From assembly GCA_016706275.1 (NCBI GenBank), contig JADJJY010000001.1:496001-560000 (forward strand): a stretch of 64,000 nucleotides of DNA, in the 5' to 3' direction. Made by a program: the position numbers and the translations under genes. Positions 41,905 to 50,194 of this stretch are shown piece by piece. The notes below the pieces were generated by a model. That model worked only from the letters and a program-made list of their open reading frames with translations, made no database searches and was not told the origin of the DNA. Position 1 is the stretch's first letter. Every line of letters starts with the position of its first letter. Origin of the DNA: Chloracidobacterium sp. (GTDB lineage Bacteria; Acidobacteriota; Blastocatellia; Pyrinomonadales; Pyrinomonadaceae).

Positions 41905-42683
41905 ATCTTCAGGTGCGTCCTTGCTTCCCAGATCTCCGGGAAAAATTTCTTGCTAAGTGTTGTCATCAGATAACCGACGCCATCGCTGCCGCCGGTGCCG
42001 CGTTTCATGCCGAGCATCCGCTCGACCATCAGGATGTGGTTGTATCGCCAAGAGATGATCTGCTCGTCATGCTCGATCAGCAGATCCTGCATATTGTAAA
42101 GCTCAGCGTGTTTTTCAGGGTGCGAGAGTATCTCGACCGTAGCCGCGACACGATCTTCATCCGTCTCAACCGAAAATCCCCCGCGCGCCACGAGAGCCCA
42201 AAATGAATCGGCAAGCGACGGCTCATTAAAACGCCGCGTCAGCCGTTCGTACGCAAATTCGTCTTGTTTGAAAGTCGCGAGGATCTTTTCATCTTTGGCA
42301 CCCGATGCAAACTCAAGCTCGCGAAACTGCATCGACTGAAAACCGCTGGCCGGATTGAGTTTGTCGCGAAACTCCAAAAAGCCGATCGGGGCCATAGATT
42401 CGAGTATGTGTATTTGCGTGACCAGTATCCGCTCGATCGACACGACGCCGCGCAGGGCGTGGTTAGCCCGGAACATCCTCCCCTCGTCGAGCCATTTTAT
42501 CGTCGCATCCAGCTCGTGCAGGATCTGTTTGAACCACAGCTCATAGGTCTGATGGATGATGATAAAGAGCAGTTCGTCGTGGCTGACCGGGTCAGATAGC
42601 GGCCGCTGCAGCTTGAGCAGATCGGGAACCTTGAGATATTCGTTGTAAGAAAGCAGGCTGTCCTGGCCGTATTCCGATGCCAT
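41901..42683 (-). CDS. kynA: Tryptophan 2,3-dioxygenase
   Basis: 260 residues, typical of bacterial enzymes. Conserved blocks are LSYNEYLKVPDLLKLQ, SHDELLFIIIHQTYELWFKQ (distal pocket His), LHELDATIKWL, GFQSMQFRELEF and the haem ligand region WRYNHILMVERMLG with KRGTGGSDGVGYL. The enzyme opens the indole ring with O2 to give N-formylkynurenine, the first step of the kynurenine path. No other kynurenine gene is visible. A 4-bp overlap links it to the downstream 5'-nucleotidase gene. Confidence 0.95.
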   Translation of the reverse strand: MASEYGQDSLLSYNEYLKVPDLLKLQRPLSDPVSHDELLFIIIHQTYELWFKQILHELDATIKWLDEGRMFRANHALRGVVSIERILVTQIHILESMAPIGFLEFRDKLNPASGFQSMQFRELEFASGAKDEKILATFKQDEFAYERLTRRFNEPSLADSFWALVARGGFSVETDEDRVAATVEILSHPEKHAELYNMQDLLIEHDEQIISWRYNHILMVERMLGMKRGTGGSDGVGYLMTTLSKKFFPEIWEARTHLKI

Positions 42684-43023
42684 AATTTTTGATCCAACTG
42701 GCAGAAAATATGGCTTTATCTTCGGTTATTACGGTATTTATGTCAATTTTCAGCTAATTTTGCCGATTTGCCCAAAAATGTCTTGACACGACCCCAATAT
42801 TTGGTTAAATTTCCTTTCGTCTATCAAACACAATTTAAATAAGGCTGAGGATCTTGTAGTTTAAGGTCAACCTAACTTTTGGTTAGATTTAGTGCGACAT
42901 AGATTTTTCGACTGCACACGTTTGCCGGCGTTTTATATGACGGCAACGGTAGTAGTTTTATTTTCTGTCCGCCATCGCGGATAAGAATTTTGTTTGGAAG
43001 TTTCAGGAGGAATACAACAAGTG
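42684..43023. promoter_or_regulatory. Spacer and probable long 5' leader of the cold-shock gene
   Basis: 340 bp between divergent genes. Near the downstream end lies AGGAGGAATACAACAA just before the cold-shock start codon. Two related strings (ttggttaaattt at about 42801 and ttggttagattt at about 42881) and a small hairpin (ctaac/gttag) occur in the middle. Long structured leaders are usual for cold-shock genes, but this one has no motif I can name. Confidence 0.4.
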
Positions 43024-43233
43024 ATGTCAAAAGCTATCGGCAAGGTCAAATGGTTTAATAACGCCAAGGGCTACGGATTTATCGAGCAGCCCGGCGAACA
43101 GGATATTTTCGTGCACTACAGCGCGATCAGTGGTGACGGCTATAAGACCTTGATCCAGGGGGACGAAGTAGAATTTGAGGTAACAAACGGCCCCAAAGGC
43201 CCGCAGGCAGAAAACGTCGCAAAAGTTGCTTGA
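43024..43233 (+). CDS. CspA-family cold-shock protein
   Basis: 69 residues from ATG 43024; GTG 43021, three bases earlier, is equally possible and fits the ribosome binding site spacing better. The single OB-fold has RNP1 (KGYGFIEQ) and RNP2 (DIFVHYS), followed by DGYKTLIQGDEVEFEV and GPQAENV, the whole length of a stand-alone cold-shock domain. It binds single-stranded RNA or DNA and melts secondary structure. Monocistronic with a strong terminator. Confidence 0.95.
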   Translation: MSKAIGKVKWFNNAKGYGFIEQPGEQDIFVHYSAISGDGYKTLIQGDEVEFEVTNGPKGPQAENVAKVA

Positions 43234-43255
43234 GACTTAAATGTCTGATCTAAAT

Positions 43256-43290
43256 AAAAAGCGAACGCCGTTACGGTGTTCGCTTTTTTT
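43256..43290. terminator. Terminator of the cold-shock gene
   Basis: Stem gcgaacgccg/cggtgttcgc (10 pairs, one G-T) with loop tta, preceded by five A and followed by T7. It works in either direction and also lies at the 3' end of the 43293-43613 gene. Confidence 0.85.
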
Positions 43291-43292
43291 CG

Positions 43293-43613
43293 TTACATCA
43301 TCTCTTCGCCCTTGGCTTTTAGCGTTCGCCGCCATAGCTCGCGGTATGAGGTAAAGCGGGCGACCAGCATGTTGAATTGGTAGCGCTGTGAGTAGGACAA
43401 ATTTCGGTTGTCGGCGATCCGCTTGATATTTGAATCGAGCCGGGCACGAGCCTCGAGCGGCGGCCGCTTAGTCGCGCCGTTAAAATAGATATCAAAATCG
43501 ATCTTTAGCTTACGGATGTCGTCCTCTAGACGCGATAGCTGTTGGTCGATATCAGCGGTATCGTCCTGTTTCGAACGTATATCTCTGTATAATTTATTGC
43601 CAATTAGTGCCAT
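43293..43613 (-). CDS. Small helical hypothetical protein
   Basis: 106 residues, highly charged. Heptad-like stretches (IDQQLSRLEDDIRKLKIDFD) point to a coiled coil, followed by a Pro-containing turn (KRPPLEARARLD) and further helices. The C-terminal half (YSQRYQFNMLVARFTSYREL) is rich in aromatic residues. There is no membrane segment and no known domain. It sits alone between the cold-shock gene and serC. Similar short coiled proteins occur in related acidobacteria as far as I recall, but no function is known to me. Confidence 0.7.
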   Translation of the reverse strand: MALIGNKLYRDIRSKQDDTADIDQQLSRLEDDIRKLKIDFDIYFNGATKRPPLEARARLDSNIKRIADNRNLSYSQRYQFNMLVARFTSYRELWRRTLKAKGEEMM

Positions 43614-43716
43614 TGTTTAAATTACCTCAGGCGGGAAGACGGGCAGAACAGCCCTTACTTTAAAGAAATCTATAAAGCGGCACGATTTCCAAAGATTTTA
43701 TGGCTTGGCAAGGCCT

Positions 43717-44808
43717 CTAATTATTTCGCTCAGCAAAATCCTGCATAAAATCGACCAAAGCGGTGACGCCTTCGCGTGGGAACGCATTATAGATAGACGC
43801 GCGGATGCCGCCGACTGAGCGGTGCCCTTTTAGACCGTCGAGTCCGGCGGCGGTCGCTTCTGTGCAGAATTGTTTTTCGAGATCTTCGGACGGCAAACGA
43901 AATGTAACGTTCATTAGTGACCTTGCTGGTCGTCGCGCGTGGCCCGTGTAATAACCGTCGCTGGCGTCGATCGCGTCGTAGAGAATAGCCGCCTTTTCCT
44001 TATTTTTGGCCTCCATCGCTGTCACGCCACCTTGTTCGCGGAGCCATTCACAAACGAGGCTGATCAGATAGATGCCCCATGTGTTCGGTGTGTTCAGCAT
44101 CGAGTTGTTCTCGGCGAGCAGCCGGTAATCGAGCATCGAATGTTGGTTTTCCGGAACGTGGGCGACCATATCGTCGCGGATTATCACAAGCGTGACGCCG
44201 CTCGGGCCGATATTTTTTTGAGCACCGGCGTAGATCAAACCGTGTTCGCGGATGTTGATGGGTTTCGAAAGGATGTTTGATGAGGCATCGCAAACGACGG
44301 GCACGCCGCCTCCGTCCAGATCGTATTTGAACTCAACACCCTCGATCGTCTCGTTAGATGTGTAATGGACATACTTGGCTTCCTTGGTAAAACGCAACTC
44401 GTCCTGGGTTGGTACAGAATTAAATCCGTGTTCGGCCGTCGTAAAAATGACATTAGTATTGCCGCATCGCTTTGCTTCTTTTAGAGCCTTTTTGCCCCAA
44501 GCACCGGTGATGACGTAGTCAGCAGTTTCATCTTTGCCAAGGAAGTTCATCGGGATCATCGAAAACTGCAGCGTAGCACCACCCTGCAAAAATAAGATGC
44601 GGTAATTGTCCGGTACCGACAACAGGTCTCGAATGCCCTGTTCGGCGGCTGCAAGTATTGCCTCAAATGGCTTTGAGCGATGGCTTATCTCCATCACGCT
44701 CATACCGATACCGCCGAGCGAGAGCAGCTCTTCGCGGGCCTTTTCGAGCACAGGAATGGGCAGGATCGCCGGCCCGGCACTAAAATTGTAGATCTTGTTT
44801 GTCATCAT
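43717..44808 (-). CDS. serC: Phosphoserine aminotransferase
   Basis: 363 residues, as in the family. It starts IYNFSAGPAILPIPVLEKAR. The PLP-binding Lys is in LIYAGAQKNIGPSGVTLV. Other conserved parts are LFLQGGATLQFSMIPMN, TAEHGFNSVP-type region and RSVGGIRASIYNAFP at the C-terminus. It converts 3-phosphohydroxypyruvate and glutamate to phosphoserine in serine synthesis, and acts similarly in the pyridoxine pathway of some bacteria. The second Met is used equally well as a start. Monocistronic. Confidence 0.96.
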   Translation of the reverse strand: MMTNKIYNFSAGPAILPIPVLEKAREELLSLGGIGMSVMEISHRSKPFEAILAAAEQGIRDLLSVPDNYRILFLQGGATLQFSMIPMNFLGKDETADYVITGAWGKKALKEAKRCGNTNVIFTTAEHGFNSVPTQDELRFTKEAKYVHYTSNETIEGVEFKYDLDGGGVPVVCDASSNILSKPINIREHGLIYAGAQKNIGPSGVTLVIIRDDMVAHVPENQHSMLDYRLLAENNSMLNTPNTWGIYLISLVCEWLREQGGVTAMEAKNKEKAAILYDAIDASDGYYTGHARRPARSLMNVTFRLPSEDLEKQFCTEATAAGLDGLKGHRSVGGIRASIYNAFPREGVTALVDFMQDFAERNN

Positions 44809-45018
44809 ATCTCCGAAACAAATTGAGCAAAATCGAAAGGTTAAGATATCACACAGGCGTCGGTTTTTGAATTTTGTCGATTTAGCGGCAACATCATCAA
44901 ATATTGTCGAATTTTCTCGCCAATTGCGTTAGAATAAGAAAAATAACGAACTCCTTTTAGTCGTATGGCATCATATCTGTGCCATTAAGGCTGTTCGGAA
45001 GTTTCTCGGAGGAATCTA

Positions 45019-46329
45019 ATGTCGCGAAAGTTTTATTTTTCATTTCTTGTAGCCGCTGCGGTTTTTATGGCCGGTCATTTGGTGATTTTTGCTCAGGATT
45101 CACCGGTTGCCGGTACTGTCGAGTTAAAAAAGGCTGATGGAACCATTGAGCCGGTTGCTGGTGCTCTGATCGAGGTTTATCGAACCGATATCAAAGGAGG
45201 TTTTCCGTCCGCAACGACGGACTCCAAAGGGCAATTTCGATTTGCCGCAATGCCATACAACGGCGTATATACCTTTGCTGTGAGCGCACCAAACTGTGCC
45301 CCGAGTGTATTTCCAAACGTGAAGTCGGGACAGGAAAAGCTCTTGATAGTCCTTAGCCCGGGCAATGGTAAGAAATTTAGTGAATCGGAGGCTCGCAGCT
45401 TTAAACCAGCGAAAACGGGTGAAGGATCAGGTGAGCTGACTGAGGAAGAAAAGAAAGCCAAAGCGGACTTTGATAAGAAAGCCGCTGAGATAGAGGCAAA
45501 GAATGCGAAAGCAACGAAAACCAACGAGATCATTACAGCGGCGGCGAAAGACGCAAAAGACGCCTTTGATGCTAAGAATTATGACCTTGCCATCGCAAAA
45601 TACGAAGAAGGTATTGCGGCTGACCCTGAGTTTGTCGGAAGTGCACCCGTTTTCAATAATAACCGCTCGATATCGTTGAGAATCAGAGCGGTAGATACAC
45701 GTAATACGGCTATTAAACTGACCGATGCCACCGAGAAATTTGCCGCACTAGAGAAAGCGAAGAAAGATCTGGCGGATTCGGCTGCCGGCTTTTTGAGGGC
45801 CTGGAATATTCTTAACAATGCGCCGGCGACCGACATTGTTGACCGTACAAACTACGAAGCGACAAAGACTGCCGCACTGGTTGGTGCCCAAGAAACATTT
45901 CGCATGGCCGTGTTAACCGAGCAGGTTGATCCATCGGTGATCGAAGCAGCTAAGGTTTTGACCCCCGCCTACGTCGCAGTCGAACCAGACGCAACAAAGA
46001 AAGCTACAGCAAAGCTGATATTTGCTGACTTATACCGCGTCGCAGGCGATTCTGAAAATGCCATAGCGTCTTACAAGGCGATCCTTGAAACTTCGCCGGA
46101 AAATGTTGATGCTCTTGTCGGCCTAGGCCTGAGCCTGGTCAACTATGGCTACATTAAGGATGACAAAGTGATGCTGCAGGAAGCAGCAAATTACCTGCAA
46201 AAGTTTGTTAGCCTAGCGCCTGATTCGCATAAGTTCAAGGCAAATGCCGCTGAGGCGATCACCACGCTAAAAACATTGTCAAACGTGGCACCGCAAAAAG
46301 TTCAGTCAGGTGGCAAGAAAAAGCCGTAA
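45019..46329 (+). CDS. Exported carboxypeptidase-regulatory-like/TPR protein
   Basis: 436 residues. RBS AGGAG precedes the ATG, and the signal peptide is FYFSFLVAAAVFMAGHLVIFA. An Ig-like CarboxypepD_reg domain follows (AGALIEVYRTDIKGGFPSAT, then KGQFRFAAMPYNGVYTF). A long Lys/Ala/Glu-rich helix (EEKKAKADFDKKAAEIEAKN) leads into TPR-type helices (YDLAIAKYEEGIAADPEFVG, NVDALVGLGLSLVNYG). It would act in protein interactions at the envelope. It is separated by a terminator from the following acetyltransferase gene. Confidence 0.82.
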   Translation: MSRKFYFSFLVAAAVFMAGHLVIFAQDSPVAGTVELKKADGTIEPVAGALIEVYRTDIKGGFPSATTDSKGQFRFAAMPYNGVYTFAVSAPNCAPSVFPNVKSGQEKLLIVLSPGNGKKFSESEARSFKPAKTGEGSGELTEEEKKAKADFDKKAAEIEAKNAKATKTNEIITAAAKDAKDAFDAKNYDLAIAKYEEGIAADPEFVGSAPVFNNNRSISLRIRAVDTRNTAIKLTDATEKFAALEKAKKDLADSAAGFLRAWNILNNAPATDIVDRTNYEATKTAALVGAQETFRMAVLTEQVDPSVIEAAKVLTPAYVAVEPDATKKATAKLIFADLYRVAGDSENAIASYKAILETSPENVDALVGLGLSLVNYGYIKDDKVMLQEAANYLQKFVSLAPDSHKFKANAAEAITTLKTLSNVAPQKVQSGGKKKP

Positions 46330-46352
46330 ACTTTTCTGAAATGACTTATTTG

Positions 46353-46387
46353 AGCCGTGCCTGTTAAAATGGGCACGGCTTTTTTAT
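46353..46387 (+). terminator. Terminator of the 45019-46329 gene
   Basis: Arms agccgtgccygtt and tgggcacggct around aaaa, followed by T6. It ends one base before the ATG of the acetyltransferase gene, which must therefore be translated from a message starting within or upstream by read-through. Confidence 0.8.
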
Positions 46388-46864
46388 ATGTCGATAGCTA
46401 TCCGAAAAACTAACGAAAACGACCTGGCTGCGGTCGTCGATCTGATGCGGAGCTTTGCCGAGTACGAAAACCTTATCGAATACTGTACGGTGACGACCGA
46501 AAGGCTCTATCGCGCAATGTTTAGCGACGAAGCATTTGTCGAGGGGTTGATCGCATTTGACGATGAAACTCCCATCGCTTACGCTCTCTTTCATCCAAAT
46601 TTCTCTAGCTTTCGTGGTGAGATGGGGCTTTATCTTGAGGATATTTATGTCTTGGCAGAGTATCGTCGGCATAAGCTCGGGCTGCAGTTGTTGCGTAGAA
46701 TTGCCTCTATCGCAAAACAGCGTGGTCTCGAACGCATCGATTTTCTCGTCCTCGATTGGAACACGCCGGCGGTTAACTTTTATCTCAAACACGGTGCCGA
46801 GAGGTATGACGGCGAGAGCCATTTCAAATTTGCGGGTGATGCATTTGAACTCCTCGCCGCCTGA
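46388..46864 (+). CDS. GNAT acetyltransferase, diamine (SSAT)-like
   Basis: 158 residues. The motifs are those of spermidine/spermine N1-acetyltransferase-like GNATs: RKTNENDLAAVVDLMRSFAEYE, GLYLEDIYVLAEYRRHKLGLQLL (acetyl-CoA loop, RRHKLG in place of the common RGxGxG), and FLVLDWNTPAVNFYLKHGAE. The likely substrate is a polyamine or small amine, but this is only family-based. The start codon follows directly on a terminator hairpin, so its promoter must be inside the upstream gene or the hairpin leaks. Confidence 0.87.
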   Translation: MSIAIRKTNENDLAAVVDLMRSFAEYENLIEYCTVTTERLYRAMFSDEAFVEGLIAFDDETPIAYALFHPNFSSFRGEMGLYLEDIYVLAEYRRHKLGLQLLRRIASIAKQRGLERIDFLVLDWNTPAVNFYLKHGAERYDGESHFKFAGDAFELLAA

Positions 46865-46969
46865 CCTTTTAGTTCATCCGGTCATGTTTTTGTCACAACA
46901 TCGCCGCGTGCGGTGTATTTCTCATGTAAAGCACATCCTAAGCAAGTTATTTTCTGGAGGTTTTTTGTA

Positions 46970-47914
46970 ATGAGAAGTAGTTTGGCGAGAGCCGCCCTAA
47001 CCCTTTCGGGCCTGTTATTTATTATCGTCGTGATAGGCAATGTGGTCATCGTTGCCCAAGACGCGGTGACCGGCACCTGGAAGGCCGATGTCCGCAGTGA
47101 AAAAGATGATAAGGAAAATGTCGGAAAGATCTATCTTTCCTTTACCCGCCGCACGGAGAATAGCCGCAATCAAAACGGGTCAACCTTTGCCTACGGCGAC
47201 CTACAGGGACTGAGCCGTGAGCAGGCGATGCAGGACGGCAAGGTCAATTTTCGACTCGTGCGCGAAGCCGGGACCATCGACTGCGAAGGCACGTTTGCGG
47301 GCGGCCGCGGAACCGGCACATTTCGGTTCACGCCTGATCAGTCATTTATCGGTGCAATGCGTGCCAAAGGTTTTGATTTTGAAAAAGAAACAGGTAAACA
47401 AGGCAATGACGATGATGTCTCGACACGCATGATGTCCGCCGCATTTGTAAACGTTACTACCGCTCTGGCCGACGATCTGCTGTCCGCAAATTTCGGCAAG
47501 CTGGACGTTGAGGACCTCTTCAAAGCCGCGATATTTAAGGTCGATTCTAAATTTATGGTCGAGATGAAGAACTCGGGGTTTCCTGATCTTAAATTCGAAG
47601 ACCTGGTCAAAGCACGTATTTTTAAGATCGATGCGGAATACGTCAAGCAGGTTCACGAGATGGGTTTTAGCGACCACGGATTTGAGGGGCTGGTAAAGTT
47701 TCGAATCTTTAAGGTGACGCCAGAATATCTAAATGAGCTCAAAGCCGCCGGCCTGTCAAAAATGGATAGCGAAGACATCGTAAAATGCCGTATTTTTAAG
47801 ATCGATCCCGAATTTGTCCGTAAGGCCAGAGCGACCGATCCCAACGTGACTATCGAAGATCTCGTTAAAATGAAGATCGGTGTTTATCGACACAAGGATA
47901 AGGATTCATACTAA
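46970..47914 (+). CDS. Exported protein with repeated BlaR1/M56-like C-terminal units
   Basis: 314 residues. ATG 46970 has TGGAGG 9 bp upstream and starts a signal peptide (SLARAALTLSGLLFIIVVIG). The first half is a beta-rich domain (VTGTWKADVRSEKDDKENVG). The second half carries four or five copies of a unit of about 33 residues: FEDLVKARIFKIDAEYVKQV, FEGLVKFRIFKVTPEYLNEL, SEDIVKCRIFKIDPEFVRKA. Such units occur at the C-terminus of M56/BlaR1-type sensor peptidases, but no peptidase motif is present here. The function is unknown. Monocistronic with a terminator. Confidence 0.75.
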   Translation: MRSSLARAALTLSGLLFIIVVIGNVVIVAQDAVTGTWKADVRSEKDDKENVGKIYLSFTRRTENSRNQNGSTFAYGDLQGLSREQAMQDGKVNFRLVREAGTIDCEGTFAGGRGTGTFRFTPDQSFIGAMRAKGFDFEKETGKQGNDDDVSTRMMSAAFVNVTTALADDLLSANFGKLDVEDLFKAAIFKVDSKFMVEMKNSGFPDLKFEDLVKARIFKIDAEYVKQVHEMGFSDHGFEGLVKFRIFKVTPEYLNELKAAGLSKMDSEDIVKCRIFKIDPEFVRKARATDPNVTIEDLVKMKIGVYRHKDKDSY

Positions 47915-47937
47915 TACCCCTCGTTCTGATCTTTGTT

Positions 47938-47970
47938 GAAAAAGAAGCTCTCTTTCAGGGCTTCTTTTTC
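47938..47970. terminator. Bidirectional terminator
   Basis: Perfect 11-bp stem gaaaaagaagc/gcttctttttc with an 11-nt loop. The T-rich arm serves the plus-strand gene; its mirror serves the minus-strand gene ending at 47969. Confidence 0.8.
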
Positions 47971-48226
47971 ATTTGCCCTGACGTCGAGTCACAATATGCA
48001 GTGAAATATAGGGCACGAGGTTAAATAGCAATACGCCGATCTTATATATCGCCATTCCTAAATAGTTGTACGAATCGAACTGTTCGGCCGACAACTTAAA
48101 CCATCGTTGGTGGATGCCCATTAGCTGATCATGTGCCGCGATGAACACGGCAAACCAGATGATGAGAATTGCGTAATTTATGACCAGGCTCCACGCGAGC
48201 ATCTTTCGACATGTTGCAAGATCCAT
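47969..48226 (-). CDS. Small two- to three-helix membrane protein (DUF6868-like)
   Basis: 85 residues from ATG 48226, preceded by GGAGGGAAT. The frame to 48244 would start inside the ribosome binding site of this gene. Two membrane segments are clear (WSLVINYAILIIWFAVFIAA and AIYKIGVLLFNLVPYISLHI) with HDQLMGIHQRWFKLSAEQFD between. This pattern is found in short DUF6868-type proteins of unknown role. It lies 18 bp after the yceH-like gene on the same strand. Confidence 0.78.
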   Translation of the reverse strand: MDLATCRKMLAWSLVINYAILIIWFAVFIAAHDQLMGIHQRWFKLSAEQFDSYNYLGMAIYKIGVLLFNLVPYISLHIVTRRQGK

Positions 48227-48244
48227 ATTCCCTCCGGTTTCCAT

Positions 48245-48901
48245 TTATTCAAACTGCTTCTTAAATTCCTCAAACGTCTCTTTCAATGTCGCAACCTCAC
48301 CGCGTAACGCCGTGACCTCTTCCTCGAGTTTTACGATACGCTCTTCGTCAACACTGCCGCGTCTTGGGGCAGACGCGACAGCGGCGGCAAATGATTCGAC
48401 ATCGATCGGGCCGGACATCAGGTGCATAAAACGAGCTTCTTTTTGGCCGGGCTGGATGGGGAGCTTGACGATGAGCGGATCTTCGCGGCGGGCTAGGCCG
48501 TCGAGCGTTTCCTGTATCTCGCCGAGGCCTGAAAAGTTATGCAGCCGCTCGGTCCTCGTCCTCAGCTCGCCAAGCGTCTGTGCCCCACGTAACAGCATCA
48601 CTGCGACCACTGCGACCTCAGACGGCTCAAGCTCATACACCGACGGCAGCATGTGCTTATATTTCGGCACACGACTCGTGCTGCCGTAAAAGACATAGAC
48701 CAGATTGCGGTCGCGTAGGATCTCGATCGCCGTATTAACAATTCCCTCGTCGTAAGAGACGACGGGTTCGCGGTTATTCTTTTGATTACAGGCATTGACG
48801 AGTGCGTTTAGCGTCAGCGGATAATATTCGGGCGTCGTCAACTGTTTTTCGACCAGCGAGCCTAAGATTCGGGCCTCAGTTTCATTTAGTATTTCAGGCA
48901 T
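48245..48901 (-). CDS. DUF480/YceH family protein
   Basis: 218 residues. The N-terminal winged-helix pair of DUF480 is plain: LNETEARILGSLVEKQLTTP, YYPLTLNALVNACNQKNNRE and VSYDEGIVNTAIEIL, then EVAVVAVMLLRGAQTLGELRTR. A coiled-coil tail (DEERIVKLEEEVTALRGEVA) follows. The family is a paired winged-helix protein of unknown function, perhaps DNA-binding. It is the first gene of a probable two-gene unit with the small membrane protein. Confidence 0.92.
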   Translation of the reverse strand: MPEILNETEARILGSLVEKQLTTPEYYPLTLNALVNACNQKNNREPVVSYDEGIVNTAIEILRDRNLVYVFYGSTSRVPKYKHMLPSVYELEPSEVAVVAVMLLRGAQTLGELRTRTERLHNFSGLGEIQETLDGLARREDPLIVKLPIQPGQKEARFMHLMSGPIDVESFAAAVASAPRRGSVDEERIVKLEEEVTALRGEVATLKETFEEFKKQFE

Positions 48902-48952
48902 AGATATCGATACGGTTTTCCCGTTTATCTATAGTAATTTACAATCAAGAGC

Positions 48953-49531
48953 GTGGATATACTAATTGCACGCACGGGACAGCAGATCGATGAGGCTTTT
49001 GAGCGTTTGTCGTCTTCGGTCCGGCTTGGCTGCGACACCGAAACGTCAGGCTTGAGCGCACGTCACGGGCGTCTTTTTTCAGTGCAATTTTCTGACGGTG
49101 AATTTAACGTCCTCATCCCTATTAGTGAAGGCGTGCCGCTCGGCCTTCTCGAAAATATCCTAACCGACCCCGGTATCACAAAGATCTTTCACAACGCCAA
49201 ATTTGATCTCGATTTCCTCGGTGAGAACGGCTACAGTGTCGCTAACGTTTTTGACACGATGATCGCCGAAAAAGTCCTGACACGCGGAGCGGGGCAATCG
49301 GCTTCGCTAGCCGAGACGCTGTACCGCTACTTTGCCGTCGATCTCGACAAATCACAGCGTGCAAAATTTTCACGAAAATGGGACGGCATCTGGACCGAAG
49401 AGCTGGTCGATTACGCACTGTCGGATGTAATCCATCTGCCAAAACTAATGGACGAGCAAAATGCGTGGCTGGAAAAGCTGGGATTAACCGGTGAGTTTGA
49501 AGCCCAAATACAAAAGATATTTGCCCGCTAA
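48953..49531 (+). CDS. RNase D-like 3'-5' exonuclease
   Basis: 192 residues from a GTG. The DEDDy motifs are present: LGCDTETSGL (Asp, Glu), HNAKFDLDFLGE (Asp) and YALSDVIHLPKL (Tyr, Asp). The HRDC domain of full RNase D is absent, so it is a stand-alone nuclease domain. It may trim RNA 3' ends or process DNA ends. The gene diverges from yceH with a 51-bp gap, and a fold-back repeat follows it. Confidence 0.88.
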   Translation: MDILIARTGQQIDEAFERLSSSVRLGCDTETSGLSARHGRLFSVQFSDGEFNVLIPISEGVPLGLLENILTDPGITKIFHNAKFDLDFLGENGYSVANVFDTMIAEKVLTRGAGQSASLAETLYRYFAVDLDKSQRAKFSRKWDGIWTEELVDYALSDVIHLPKLMDEQNAWLEKLGLTGEFEAQIQKIFAR

Positions 49532-49602
49532 ACACGCTAAATATACGAAAAACGGAAATAGAATCTCGTTTTTAGCGTCCTTTTGCGTATTTCGCGGACA
49601 AA
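49528..49602. repeat. Fold-back intergenic element, copy 2
   Basis: The left arm (ccgctaaacacgctaaatatacg...) pairs imperfectly with the right arm (cgtttttagcg...gcgtatttcgcgg). It has the same layout as the copy at 36836-36907. It lies between the nuclease gene and the thioesterase gene, whose 3' ends meet here. Confidence 0.6.
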
Positions 49603-49608
49603 ATTCTC

Positions 49609-50076
49609 TTACCACCTATGGTACGCCGGATGGCCTTCTTTGACTGCTACAAACGTCCCGCGGCAAGTCGCACAGACCTTATCGTTTACGATCAGCTCGG
49701 CTTCGACGGTTGCTCGATCTTCGGTTGATTCGACGACTCGCGCTTTCAAATGGATCGGAGCGTCGACAGGCGTCGGGCGTTTGAGTTTAACGTGAAAATC
49801 AGCGGTGACGGTACAGTCCGGCTCGGTTTTGCCATCGCGTTTCATTAGAAAGTAAGTGGCGGTCCAGTTTGAATGGCAATCGAGCAAGGCACCGATGATG
49901 CCGCCATTGAGCATACCGGGAAACGCCTGATGTTCGGGGCTCGCGTGCCATACCGCGACCACCTCGTCCCCTTCGGCAAAACTCGCGATCTTCAATCCCT
50001 TATCATTTGCCGGCCCGCACCCAAAACAGATGCTCGCGGGCGAATATTCTTGCTGTAACGACTTCGGCTCTTCCAT
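49609..50076 (-). CDS. PaaI-type hotdog thioesterase
   Basis: 155 residues. The 4HBT hotdog core is PEHQAFPGMLNGGIIGALLDCHSNWTAT, with the GxxxxxxD-like catalytic region, and RPTPVDAPIHLKARV with DRATVEAELIVND for the following strands. An N-terminal Cys pair (ICFGCGPANDKGLKI) precedes it, as in a subgroup of PaaI-like proteins. It would cleave acyl-CoA thioesters in the cytosol; the acyl group is unknown. It is divergent from cstA. Confidence 0.88.
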   Translation of the reverse strand: MEEPKSLQQEYSPASICFGCGPANDKGLKIASFAEGDEVVAVWHASPEHQAFPGMLNGGIIGALLDCHSNWTATYFLMKRDGKTEPDCTVTADFHVKLKRPTPVDAPIHLKARVVESTEDRATVEAELIVNDKVCATCRGTFVAVKEGHPAYHRW

Positions 50077-50194
50077 AACTACATTTTACTACTTTTGCCG
50101 ACAGAAAATTAACCGCGAACTGTGTCCAGTCGCGTTTGCCCAAAAGCACAAAAATAGCGTAAATTATCGAACAGTTTACTCAAACACAAAACCT

